The notes under the pieces: generated by a model
What the model saw: the letters and a program-made list of their open reading frames with translations, nothing else
The model's database searches: none
Told to the model about the DNA's origin: nothing
Made by a program: the position numbers and the translations under genes
Part shown: one piece after another, positions 1 through 7,037 of the stretch
Layout of the letters: each line of letters starts with the position of its first letter
Numbering within the stretch: the stretch's first letter is position 1
DNA from: Helicobacter cetorum MIT 99-5656
GTDB taxonomy: Bacteria; Campylobacterota; Campylobacteria; Campylobacterales; Helicobacteraceae
Length of the DNA: 64,000 nucleotides
Reading direction: 5' to 3'
Assembly (NCBI RefSeq): GCF_000259275.1
Contig: NC_017735.1
Location: forward strand, 620,001-684,000

Positions 1-271
1 CATTCTTAGCCTCATCTTGCTTAATATCTTTCGCAAACACAGCCACTCTCACCTTTTTTCCTGTTCCATGAGGAAGCACTACGGCACCACGAACCATTTG
101 GTCAGCATGTCTTGGGTCTACTCCCAATCTTAATGCCACTTCAACCGTCTCATCAAACTTCGCTGAAGCAAGAGACTTTACTAATCCTACACCCTGTTCC
201 ACATCATAATTCTTATCGTTTTCAATTTTAGAAAAAAGCTTTTCTAGTCTTTTAAATACTTTTTTTGCCAC
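1..271 (-). CDS. rplA: 50S ribosomal protein L1, N-terminal part (runs off the window)
   Basis: L1 binds 23S rRNA at the mobile L1 stalk and can act as a translational repressor of its own mRNA. Only the first 90 codons are present. The visible N-terminus reads [17 protein letters not shown], followed by a typical L1 segment ending near [17 protein letters not shown]. The start is a GTG at 269-271, since no ATG fits the L1 N-terminus. It lies 58 bases downstream of rplK on the same strand, the usual L11-L1 pair. The C-terminal half is outside the window, so integrity cannot be judged. Confidence 0.95.
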   Translation of the reverse strand, partial: MAKKVFKRLEKLFSKIENDKNYDVEQGVGLVKSLASAKFDETVEVALRLGVDPRHADQMVRGAVVLPHGTGKKVRVAVFAKDIKQDEAKN

Positions 272-329
272 TGGTCTAATCCTTAAAAATTCTTTTAATT
301 TAAATTCAACACAAACGAATTAAAAATAT

Positions 330-755
330 TCAATCTATAATCTCTACACCCATGCTCCTAGCACTGCCCATAACGATTTTCTTTGCCGCTTCCATTGTGC
401 TAGTATTTAAATCTTCCATTTTCAGTTGGGCAATCTCTTCTACTTGCTTATGCGTGAGCTTTGCAATCTTATTTTTGAGCGGATTATCAGAACCCTTTTC
501 AATTCCTGAAGCCTTTTTTATCAAATCAGTCACTGGGGGCTTTTTAGTAATAAAGGTAAAACTCTTATCCTGATAAACCGTGATAATAACTGGAATGTTA
601 AAACTTCCCATGTCTTTAGTCTTCTCGTTAAAAGCTTTACAAAACTCCATGATATTAACACCTCTCTGACCTAGTGCTGGACCCACAGGTGGCGATGGAT
701 TTGCTTTTCCTGCTGGAATTTGAAGCTTGATTTCTCCGACTACTTTTTTAGCCAT
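330..755 (-). CDS. rplK: 50S ribosomal protein L11
   Basis: L11 forms the base of the GTPase-associated stalk and contacts EF-Tu, EF-G and release factors. The 141-residue product has the standard bacterial length. It shows the family N-terminus [18 protein letters not shown], the proline-rich [13 protein letters not shown] segment, and the C-terminal rRNA-binding domain ending in [11 protein letters not shown]. The Pro-rich linker and GxARSMG signature are intact. It sits between nusG (17-base gap) and rplA, in the usual secE-nusG-rplK-rplA order, so it is almost certainly co-transcribed with them. Confidence 0.98.
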   Translation of the reverse strand: MAKKVVGEIKLQIPAGKANPSPPVGPALGQRGVNIMEFCKAFNEKTKDMGSFNIPVIITVYQDKSFTFITKKPPVTDLIKKASGIEKGSDNPLKNKIAKLTHKQVEEIAQLKMEDLNTSTMEAAKKIVMGSARSMGVEIID

Positions 756-772
756 AATATCTCCTTAAAAAG

Positions 773-1300
773 TTATATAATCTTTTCTACTTGTGAATGT
801 AAAATCTCTATTGGAGTATTTCTACCAAAAATAGAAACATTAAGTTTGAGTTTGCGATGCTCAACATCATATTCCTCTACCGTGGCGGTAAAGTTTGCAA
901 AAGGCCCTTCTACCACACGCACCACCTCTCCTTGCTCAAAAAAGATTTTTGGCTTAGGTGCTGCACGATTGTTCATTTTTTCCAAAATATGTCCAATATC
1001 AGCTTCGCTCAACGGGGTCGGCTTCTTATTTTCCCCAATAAAGCGACTTACTCTAGGCAAAGATTGTATCTTATGCCACAAAACAGTATCCAAATCCACT
1101 TTAATAAAAACATATCCAGGATAAAGACTGCGCTCCGTTACCTTTGTTTTGCTTTTTTTAGAAACTTCAATAATATCCTCAGTAGGCACGATAATCTCTT
1201 GTATCCTATCTTTGATATTATTGTCATTCGCTAAGTTTTCAATCGCTCTCTTAACGGATTGCTCACTCCCTGAATAAGTCTGTATGGCATACCAATCCAT
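773..1300 (-). CDS. nusG: Transcription elongation/antitermination factor NusG
   Basis: NusG binds the RNA polymerase clamp and couples it to Rho or to ribosomal protein S10. The 175-residue protein starts MDWYAIQTYSGSEQSVKRAI, the typical NGN-domain opening. It carries SLYPGYVFIKVDL in the middle and ends in a KOW domain (about residues 120-175, with VVRVVEGPFANFTATVEE). Length and domain order are normal. secE lies 30 bases upstream and rplK 17 bases downstream, all on the minus strand. Confidence 0.98.
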   Translation of the reverse strand: MDWYAIQTYSGSEQSVKRAIENLANDNNIKDRIQEIIVPTEDIIEVSKKSKTKVTERSLYPGYVFIKVDLDTVLWHKIQSLPRVSRFIGENKKPTPLSEADIGHILEKMNNRAAPKPKIFFEQGEVVRVVEGPFANFTATVEEYDVEHRKLKLNVSIFGRNTPIEILHSQVEKII

Positions 1301-1330
1301 TGCAATTCTCCTTACTTAAAAGCCACCAGC

Positions 1331-1510
1331 TTACAAGACACTAGAGACAAATGCCCCTAAAGAAAAATCCAACAAAGCTAAAAACAATGTAATAATACTC
1401 ACCACCACTAAAACAGAAACAAGTGCATTGCGTATCTGCTCTTTAACAGGAAATATTACCTTAGAAAGCTCTTCTCTAGCCAATCTATATTGCATGAGCC
1501 ATTTATCCAT
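1331..1510 (-). CDS. secE: Preprotein translocase subunit SecE
   Basis: SecE clamps the two halves of SecY in the inner-membrane protein-export channel. The 59-residue product reads MDKWLMQYRLAREELSKVIF, then PVKEQIRNALVSVLVVVSII, and ends in LGAFVSSVL. It therefore has one amphipathic helix and a single membrane span, the minimal SecE form of epsilonproteobacteria. It was found by translating the gap between tRNA-Trp and nusG. Its position immediately upstream of nusG is conserved in nearly all bacteria. Confidence 0.95.
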   Translation of the reverse strand: MDKWLMQYRLAREELSKVIFPVKEQIRNALVSVLVVVSIITLFLALLDFSLGAFVSSVL

Positions 1511-1635
1511 GGATTCTCTCGCCCTTATACTTAAAATACATAAAATGAATTTTTAATTCTAGCTAAAAATAGCTTAAATAAAAATTAAAACAACCCTAAT
1601 TTAATACGAATGATTTAATTGAACTAGATAATAAA

Positions 1636-1711
1636 TGGCAGGCCAGGAGGGACTCGAACCCCCAACAACCGGTTTTGGAGACCGACGCTCTACCATTGGA
1701 GCTACTGACCT
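1636..1711 (-). tRNA. tRNA-Trp (anticodon CCA)
   Basis: The minus strand folds into a complete cloverleaf with acceptor stem starting AGGTCAG, anticodon loop CTCCAAA, T-loop GGTTCGAGTCC and encoded 3' CCA. It lies between rpmG and secE, the same place as in other epsilonproteobacteria, and is probably processed from the tuf-rpmG-secE transcript. Confidence 0.95.
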
Positions 1712-1744
1712 AAAACCTCTCCCCCATGACAGCACAAAGAGAAA

Positions 1745-1903
1745 CTAACTCTTAAGCTTCACTTCCTTATGAAGCGTATGCTTGTTTTCTCTAGGGCAGA
1801 ACTTCTTAAGCTCCAGTTTTTCTGTATTAGTCTTGGCATTCTTAGTCGTGCTATAATTGATATCTTCACAATCAGAACACTTCAACCCTATTTTAACTTT
1901 CAT
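1745..1903 (-). CDS. rpmG: 50S ribosomal protein L33
   Basis: L33 is a small zinc-ribbon protein near the ribosomal E site. The 52-residue product begins [20 protein letters not shown] and ends in [16 protein letters not shown]. It retains a CSDC knuckle, but the second zinc pair is reduced to a single Cys in KKFCPRENK, so zinc binding is doubtful. This looks like a partly cysteine-depleted L33. It sits 35 bases after tuf and before tRNA-Trp in the usual order tuf-rpmG-trnW-secE. Confidence 0.95.
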   Translation of the reverse strand: MKVKIGLKCSDCEDINYSTTKNAKTNTEKLELKKFCPRENKHTLHKEVKLKS

Positions 1904-1938
1904 AACAACTCTTTTCTTACGAATTTACTCAAGTAAGA

Positions 1939-3138
1939 TTATTCAATAATCTTACTGACAACACCAGCACCAACTGTTCTTCCACCTTCACGAATCGCAA
2001 ACTTGGTTCCCAACTCTAAAGCAATAGAACTAATCAATTCCACCGTGATTTTCACATTATCACCAGGCATAACCATTTCTACACCTTCAGGAAGTGTGAT
2101 AGAGCCGGTTACATCAGTTGTGCGTACATAGAATTGAGGACGATAATTTGTAAAGAAAGGAGTATGCCTTCCACCTTCATCTTTAGAAAGAACATAAATC
2201 TCACCTTCAAATTTCTTATGCGGAGTGATAGAACCTGGCTTACAAAGAACCATACCGCGCTCTACTTCTTCTTTCTTTGTCCCTCTTAAAAGCACGCCAA
2301 CATTATCACCTGCCTCACCCTTATCTAACTCTTTCCTAAACATTTCCACGCCCGTTACGGTAGTCTTTTGCGTGTCTCTGATACCAACGATTTCTACTTC
2401 ATCGCCTACTTTCACCACACCTCTTTCAATCCTACCTGTAACAACAGTGCCTCTACCTGCGATTGAGAACACATCTTCAACAGGCATCAAGAAAGTTTTC
2501 TCTGTATCTCTTTCTGGAGTAGGAATATAAGCGTCTACTTCAGCCATGAGCTTAAGCACTTTTTCACCCCACTCACCAACATTGCCAGTCTTAGCTTCTT
2601 CTAAAGCTTTCAAAGCTGAACCAGCTACGATAGGAGTGTCATCACCGGGGAACTCATAAGCACTCAATAACTCACGCACTTCCATCTCTACAAGCTCTAA
2701 CAATTCCTGGTCATCAACCATATCTTGCTTGTTTAAGAAAACAACGATATGAGGCACGCCAACTTGACGAGACAACAAGATATGCTCTCTAGTTTGAGGC
2801 ATGGGGCCATCTGCTGCAGAAACAACCAAAATCGCTCCATCCATTTGTGCCGCACCTGTAATCATATTCTTTACATAGTCAGCGTGTCCGGGACAATCCA
2901 CATGTGCATAGTGTCTGTTCTCTGTCTCATACTCAATATGAGAGGTCGCAATGGTAATTCCTCTTTCTTTTTCCTCAGGGGCATTATCAATATTATCGTA
3001 GTCTTTCATTTCTGCAAGACCTTTTAAAGAAAGCACCGCAGAAATCGCTGCACTTAAAGTAGTTTTGCCATGGTCAACATGCCCAATGGTTCCAATATTA
3101 ACATGTGGCTTGGTTCTATTAAACTTCTCTTTTGCCAT
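1939..3138 (-). CDS. tuf: Elongation factor Tu
   Basis: EF-Tu delivers aminoacyl-tRNA to the ribosomal A site with GTP hydrolysis. The 399-residue protein has normal length and all G-domain motifs: GHVDHGKT (P-loop), RGITI (switch I), DCPGH (G3) and NKQD (G4). Domains II and III follow and end in [11 protein letters not shown]. The strong ribosome site AAGGAGAAA lies just upstream of the ATG. Four tRNA genes precede it, so a shared tRNA-tuf transcript from the promoter near 3705 is likely. Confidence 0.99.
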   Translation of the reverse strand: MAKEKFNRTKPHVNIGTIGHVDHGKTTLSAAISAVLSLKGLAEMKDYDNIDNAPEEKERGITIATSHIEYETENRHYAHVDCPGHADYVKNMITGAAQMDGAILVVSAADGPMPQTREHILLSRQVGVPHIVVFLNKQDMVDDQELLELVEMEVRELLSAYEFPGDDTPIVAGSALKALEEAKTGNVGEWGEKVLKLMAEVDAYIPTPERDTEKTFLMPVEDVFSIAGRGTVVTGRIERGVVKVGDEVEIVGIRDTQKTTVTGVEMFRKELDKGEAGDNVGVLLRGTKKEEVERGMVLCKPGSITPHKKFEGEIYVLSKDEGGRHTPFFTNYRPQFYVRTTDVTGSITLPEGVEMVMPGDNVKITVELISSIALELGTKFAIREGGRTVGAGVVSKIIE

Positions 3139-3273
3139 TTGTATTTCTCCTTAAATTTTTTTAAAATGGATTTTAGATTATACTAAACAAAATCCTTAAA
3201 ATACACCCAACTATCACTATAATTAGGACACTTTCTAAAATTTTGTTTCATCACCATTCAAGAGATTATAAAC

Positions 3274-3348
<75 letters not shown>

Positions 3349-3380
3349 GTCTCAAAATCTAAAGATGTCGTCCTAAAAAA

Positions 3381-3457
3381 TGGAGCGGGAAACGGGGCTC
3401 GAACCCGCGACCCTCAGCTTGGAAGGCTGATGCTCTAGCCAACTGAGCTATTCCCGC
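3381..3457 (-). tRNA. tRNA-Gly (anticodon TCC)
   Basis: Minus-strand cloverleaf: acceptor GCGGGAA pairs with TTCCCGC, anticodon loop CTTCCAA, T-arm GGTTCGAGCCC, and encoded CCA at 3381-3383. Second-last member of the four-tRNA array before tuf. Confidence 0.95.
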
Positions 3458-3472
3458 ATCACTACAAAAACA

Positions 3473-3557
<85 letters not shown>

Positions 3558-3582
3558 AAAAATTTTGAAAATAACATTCTAC

Positions 3583-3658
3583 TGGAGCTGGCTAAGGGAC
3601 TTGAACCCCCGACCTGCTGCTTACAAGGCAGCTGCTCTACCAACTGAGCTAAGCCAGC
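3583..3658 (-). tRNA. tRNA-Thr (anticodon TGT)
   Basis: Minus-strand cloverleaf: acceptor GCTGGCT pairs with AGCCAGC, anticodon loop CTTGTAA, T-arm GGTTCAAGTCC, and encoded CCA at 3583-3585. It is the first tRNA of the array and lies about 45 bases from the -10 box at 3703-3708. Confidence 0.95.
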
Positions 3659-3702
3659 AATCACTCTTTATTAACACTATATAGCTAACTTTAAGACTTG
3701 AA

Positions 3703-3708
3703 ATTATA
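3703..3708 (-). promoter_or_regulatory. Likely -10 box for the tRNA-tuf-rpmG-secE transcript
   Basis: The minus strand reads GCTATAATTTC, with a perfect TATAAT preceded by GC, 45 bases upstream of the first mature tRNA end. H. pylori sigma80 promoters rely mainly on such a -10 box and lack a strong -35 (established). No -35 was assigned. Confidence 0.5.
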
Positions 3709-3783
3709 GCAGATTTATACCTATCCTGTCAAGAAATAACAGCAAAAACAAGAAATAACACAAGGTATGAGTTAAAATTTAGC

Positions 3784-3789
3784 TATAAT
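3784..3789 (+). promoter_or_regulatory. Likely -10 box for wzk
   Basis: TATAAT in the context AGCTATAATCTAAG, 51 bases upstream of the wzk ATG. Together with the opposite-facing box at 3703-3708 it makes a divergent promoter region between the tRNA array and wzk. Confidence 0.5.
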
Positions 3790-3840
3790 CTAAGCTAGAC
3801 ATTTATATTTTCACTAGAGGGAATTACGGATTTTTAAATT

Positions 3841-5583
3841 ATGACAAAAAAAACCACATCAAAAAAGAAACATAAAATCTCTACCTTAAAATACTTTTTG
3901 CGTTCTCTTAGGCAAATCTTTACATTGGTTAGCAGAAGAGAAAAATTAATTTTTCTCCTGCTTGTAGCTATGTCTGTTTTTTCTTCCTTAATTGAAGTTG
4001 CATCTCTTACAGCTCTTATGCCCTTTGTTTCAATCGCTTCAAACCCTAATACAATTCTAGATAGTCACTTCTATAAAAAGATTTATGACTTTTTTCATTT
4101 TTCTTCTCCTATTCATTTTATGTATTTTTTTAGTTTTGCTCTTGTAGGGCTTTATATTTTTAGAATGCTTTATGGGGTTTTCTTTACCTATTTTAGGGGA
4201 CGCTTTTCAAACAGAAAGTCTCACGACTTAAAACAACAGCTATTTTTACACCATATTAAAAACAACTACTTATCACACCTTAATTACAACTTAGATTCTA
4301 TAAGAGACATTATCAACAATAAAGCTGAAGGCATGTTTGCAAGCTTTAATGCATTTTTAAATCTCCTTACTGAACTAACCGTAATGATTGTATTTTACTC
4401 AACACTTTTAATAACAAACTGGAAAATGACACTCATTTTTACTCTAGTTATCATCGCACAAATCATACTGATTACCAAAAAAATCACGGTTCTTATTCAA
4501 CAAAAGGGTAGGATTGTTAATAAATCTAGAACCCAAACCCTTAAAGTTTTTTCAAAATTTTTCAACAATTTCAAAATTACTAAGCTTAAAGACAATCATG
4601 AAGAAGCCCATAAGCTCTTTGGAGAAAATAGTCGCAAAGCCCACGATACCGCAATTGTTTATTCCACCTTACAAGTTATCCCTAGATATATTTTAGAAAC
4701 GGTTGGTTTTAGTTTGCTTATTTTATCCGTTGCTTACATTTTGTTTAAATATGGTGAAGCTAAAATGGTATTACCCACTGTTTCTTTGTATGCCTTAGCT
4801 TTGTACCGTATGCTCCCTTCTGTTACAGGAATTTTAAACCTTTATAATGAAATCGCTTACAACCAGCAAGCAACTAATATTGTTTTTAGAAATCTTTCTA
4901 AGCCTATCGCACAAGAAGATTTAGTTCCCCTAGATTTTAATGAAAAAATCACTCTCAAAGACATTTCTTTTTCCTATAAGCACACGCATCCTGTTTTAGA
5001 AAACTTTAATCTCACCATTAAAAAAGGTCAAAAAGTCGCCCTTATAGGTCATAGTGGATGTGGAAAATCCACACTAGCTGATATTATTATGGGGCTTACC
5101 TACCCTAAAGAAGGGGAAATTATTATTGATGAAACGCCCCTAAGTTCAGAAAATATCCGTTCATGGCGTAAAAAAATCGGCTATATTCCACAAAATATCT
5201 ACCTATTTGATGGTACCGTAGGGGACAACATTGCTTTTGGAAGTGCTATTGATGAAGAACGCCTGATCAAAGTGTGTAAAATGGCACATATCTATGATTA
5301 TCTATGTGAACATAGTGGCATTAAAACACAGGTAGGTGAAGGGGGTGCTAAACTCAGTGGCGGGCAGAAACAACGCATAGGTATTGCAAGAGCTTTGTAT
5401 GATAACCCTGAAATTTTAGTGTTAGATGAAGCCACCTCGGCCCTAGATAACGAAACCGAAAGTAAGATAATGGATGAAATTTATCAAATCGCAGAAGATA
5501 AAACCTTACTAGTGATTGCTCATCGCTTAAGCACTATTGATCGTTGTGAGGTCAAAATTGATATGGGAAGACACAATAATTAG
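3841..5583 (+). CDS. wzk: ABC-type lipid-linked oligosaccharide flippase (Wzk/PglK type)
   Basis: Half-size ABC exporter of 580 residues with about six membrane segments (residues 35-330) and a C-terminal ATPase. Visible motifs are Walker A GHSGCGKST, signature LSGGQKQRIGIARAL, Walker B ILVLDEATSALD and H-loop IAHRLST. In H. pylori the gene at this place upstream of tufB (recalled as HP1206) encodes Wzk, which flips undecaprenyl-linked O-antigen across the inner membrane and is related to Campylobacter PglK. The function here is inferred from synteny and family. The protein ends only about 15 residues after the H-loop. The start follows a TATAAT by 51 bases, and the stop codon lies inside an inverted repeat. 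Confidence 0.85.
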   Translation: MTKKTTSKKKHKISTLKYFLRSLRQIFTLVSRREKLIFLLLVAMSVFSSLIEVASLTALMPFVSIASNPNTILDSHFYKKIYDFFHFSSPIHFMYFFSFALVGLYIFRMLYGVFFTYFRGRFSNRKSHDLKQQLFLHHIKNNYLSHLNYNLDSIRDIINNKAEGMFASFNAFLNLLTELTVMIVFYSTLLITNWKMTLIFTLVIIAQIILITKKITVLIQQKGRIVNKSRTQTLKVFSKFFNNFKITKLKDNHEEAHKLFGENSRKAHDTAIVYSTLQVIPRYILETVGFSLLILSVAYILFKYGEAKMVLPTVSLYALALYRMLPSVTGILNLYNEIAYNQQATNIVFRNLSKPIAQEDLVPLDFNEKITLKDISFSYKHTHPVLENFNLTIKKGQKVALIGHSGCGKSTLADIIMGLTYPKEGEIIIDETPLSSENIRSWRKKIGYIPQNIYLFDGTVGDNIAFGSAIDEERLIKVCKMAHIYDYLCEHSGIKTQVGEGGAKLSGGQKQRIGIARALYDNPEILVLDEATSALDNETESKIMDEIYQIAEDKTLLVIAHRLSTIDRCEVKIDMGRHNN

Positions 5584-5596
5584 CTTGGGCTAATTA
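5577..5596. terminator. Inverted repeat between convergent wzk and HAD gene
   Basis: TAATTAGC, loop TTGG, GCTAATTA: perfect 8-base arms that include the wzk stop codon. There is no clear T-run after it, so a terminator or mRNA 3'-end stabiliser is only a possibility. Confidence 0.35.
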
Positions 5597-5601
5597 GCTG
5601 A

Positions 5602-6262
5602 TTATAAATCTTTCAAATCAAACCCCTTAAAGCTCTCCAAATACTTCCCCTTGTAGCCATTTTGACCCACTAAATTTCTCAAAACTCCGCTGTTATAGCC
5701 TAAGAATGCCACTTCATTAACGATAGCACTTTCGTAGTCATTTGTGCTATCGCCTATCATTAGCATACTCCTTGGATTATAAGAATATTTTTGAATGATA
5801 TTGGCAATAATCTTGGGTTTATTAGGGGGGGCTCCCTTCAATACTCTTAAAATACTTTGTAATCCCTAAAAACTCACACAGCACTTGCAATTCACTATGT
5901 AAAGCTGCTGAAGCAATGTGAAAAATATAATCTTTATAGTGCCTATCAATAAACGCCATAACTTCACTATTTAAATGCTCCCTATCAAAGAGCTTTTGTT
6001 CCATAATAGTGCCAAATTCTAGGGCTAACGCATCAATTGTAACTTGAGCTATAGGACTTTTTAAAATCTCATTGTAAAAATATTTGATTTTTTCACTCCT
6101 TGAAATCCCCCCACTTTTGTAATGATAGATTTCAAATGCCTTCAAATTCTCTTCATTGCCATTCCCATGTGCTTGAAATAACGCCTTAAACCCCGCATAC
6201 TTCAAATGCATGCTATCAAAAATTACGCCATCAAAATCCCATAGAACCACTTCTAACGCCAT
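5602..6262 (-). pseudogene. HAD-superfamily hydrolase, split by a frameshift at a C7 tract
   Basis: Two overlapping frames together make one HAD phosphatase of about 220 residues. The 5' part (6262-5822, 146 codons) has motif I WDFDGVIFDS with nucleophile Asp9 and Asp11. The 3' part (5841-5602) has motif IV MLMIGDSTNDYES. They meet at seven C residues (coding strand; G7 at 5825-5831). With six Cs the reading would continue EGSPPNKPKII without a break. Substrate is unknown; phosphoglycolate or nucleotide phosphatases have similar layouts. The tract suggests slipped-strand switching, a recent mutation, or a homopolymer sequencing error. The gene converges on wzk and has no partner in its direction. 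Confidence 0.85.
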
Positions 6263-6394
6263 TCACTTTCCCTCATTTGTAGGCTTATTTGGTTTAATTT
6301 TACCTTATTAAACAATCATTTTCACAATAATCTAATTGTTTTTTACGATATGATACCAATATGTATTTTTACAACCAAATAAATAAGGATTAAC

Positions 6395-6865
6395 ATGAAA
6401 TATATATTGCAAAGTAAATTAGGTATTTCTATCTTAATTTTAGCCTTCTTAAACCCTAGTGTGATTTTTGCTAAAGAGTATCAACACACTCAAAAACATT
6501 CCCAAGAAATAAAAGATTTTTCAATCTATAGCAATGAAGAATTATTAGACTTCTTGGGAAAAATTGAGCCTAAGGACTTTCCAGCTTTCAAAATAGAAAT
6601 GCGTAAACGCACTTCTATAATGGATAATGAAACTTATCAAAAATTCCACGACCAAATGAGTGAAAAAGCTACTAAAAACACTCAAAATCTAAGTCAAGCT
6701 GATTACAAAAAACGCCAACTTGAAATCAAAAAAATGATTCAAAAAACAGCGAGCAAAATGTCTCCAAAAGAGCTAGAAGAAAGCAAGCTTTTAAGCATGC
6801 GTTGTGATTGCGATGATGAAGAACATACCCATAGAGACCCCTACTATCTAGAGCAGTCTAACTAA
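6395..6865 (+). CDS. Secreted DUF1104-like protein
   Basis: 156-residue protein with a signal peptide (MKYILQSKLGISILILAFLN, cleavage probably after the Ala of IFAKEY). A helical, charged mature part carries YSNEELLDFLGKIEPKDF, EIRKR-like and MSEKATKNTQNLSQADYKKRQLE segments. The EEL...G.I.P.D...F..E.RKR pattern matches my memory of DUF1104, a family of small secreted Helicobacter proteins of unknown role. The C-terminus is unusual: CDCDDEEHTHRDPYY is rich in Cys, Asp and His and could bind metal (inference). A ribosome site AAGGA precedes the ATG. It stands alone on the plus strand. Confidence 0.75.
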   Translation: MKYILQSKLGISILILAFLNPSVIFAKEYQHTQKHSQEIKDFSIYSNEELLDFLGKIEPKDFPAFKIEMRKRTSIMDNETYQKFHDQMSEKATKNTQNLSQADYKKRQLEIKKMIQKTASKMSPKELEESKLLSMRCDCDDEEHTHRDPYYLEQSN

Positions 6866-6895
6866 TATTTTTTATTAGAATCAAGTCTAAAAACC

Positions 6896-6979
6896 TTATA
6901 CTTTTAAAGCAATTTCAATAAACTCTAGGTAATCTCTAGGCGTTTTGATTGAACTAATAATGCTCTCAATATCATTTAG
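6896..6979 (-). pseudogene. Short decayed coding remnant (3' end of an unknown gene)
   Basis: The minus strand reads LNDIESIISSIKTPRDYLE then FIEIALKV and stop, with a TAG just before it, so only a 27-codon piece survives. Its DNA resembles 22868-22925 downstream of the second large OMP gene: both contain AAAACnCC, ACCTAGA, AATTGC and TAAGGTTT in the same order. It is therefore probably a leftover of a gene once linked to the ancestral OMP. I do not recognise the family. Confidence 0.4.
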
Positions 6980-7002
6980 CTAAAAAGCTTGAGACTTTTT
7001 AG
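6980..7002. terminator. Bidirectional terminator-like hairpin
   Basis: CTAAAAAG, loop CTTGAGA, CTTTTTAG: perfect 8-base arms, followed on the plus strand by TTTTTCT. It lies between the convergent DUF1104 gene and the OMP gene. The stem is A/T-rich, so efficiency is uncertain. Confidence 0.45.
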
Positions 7003-7037
7003 TTTTTCTATCCTTGTATCTACAAAAAGTTTTAATT

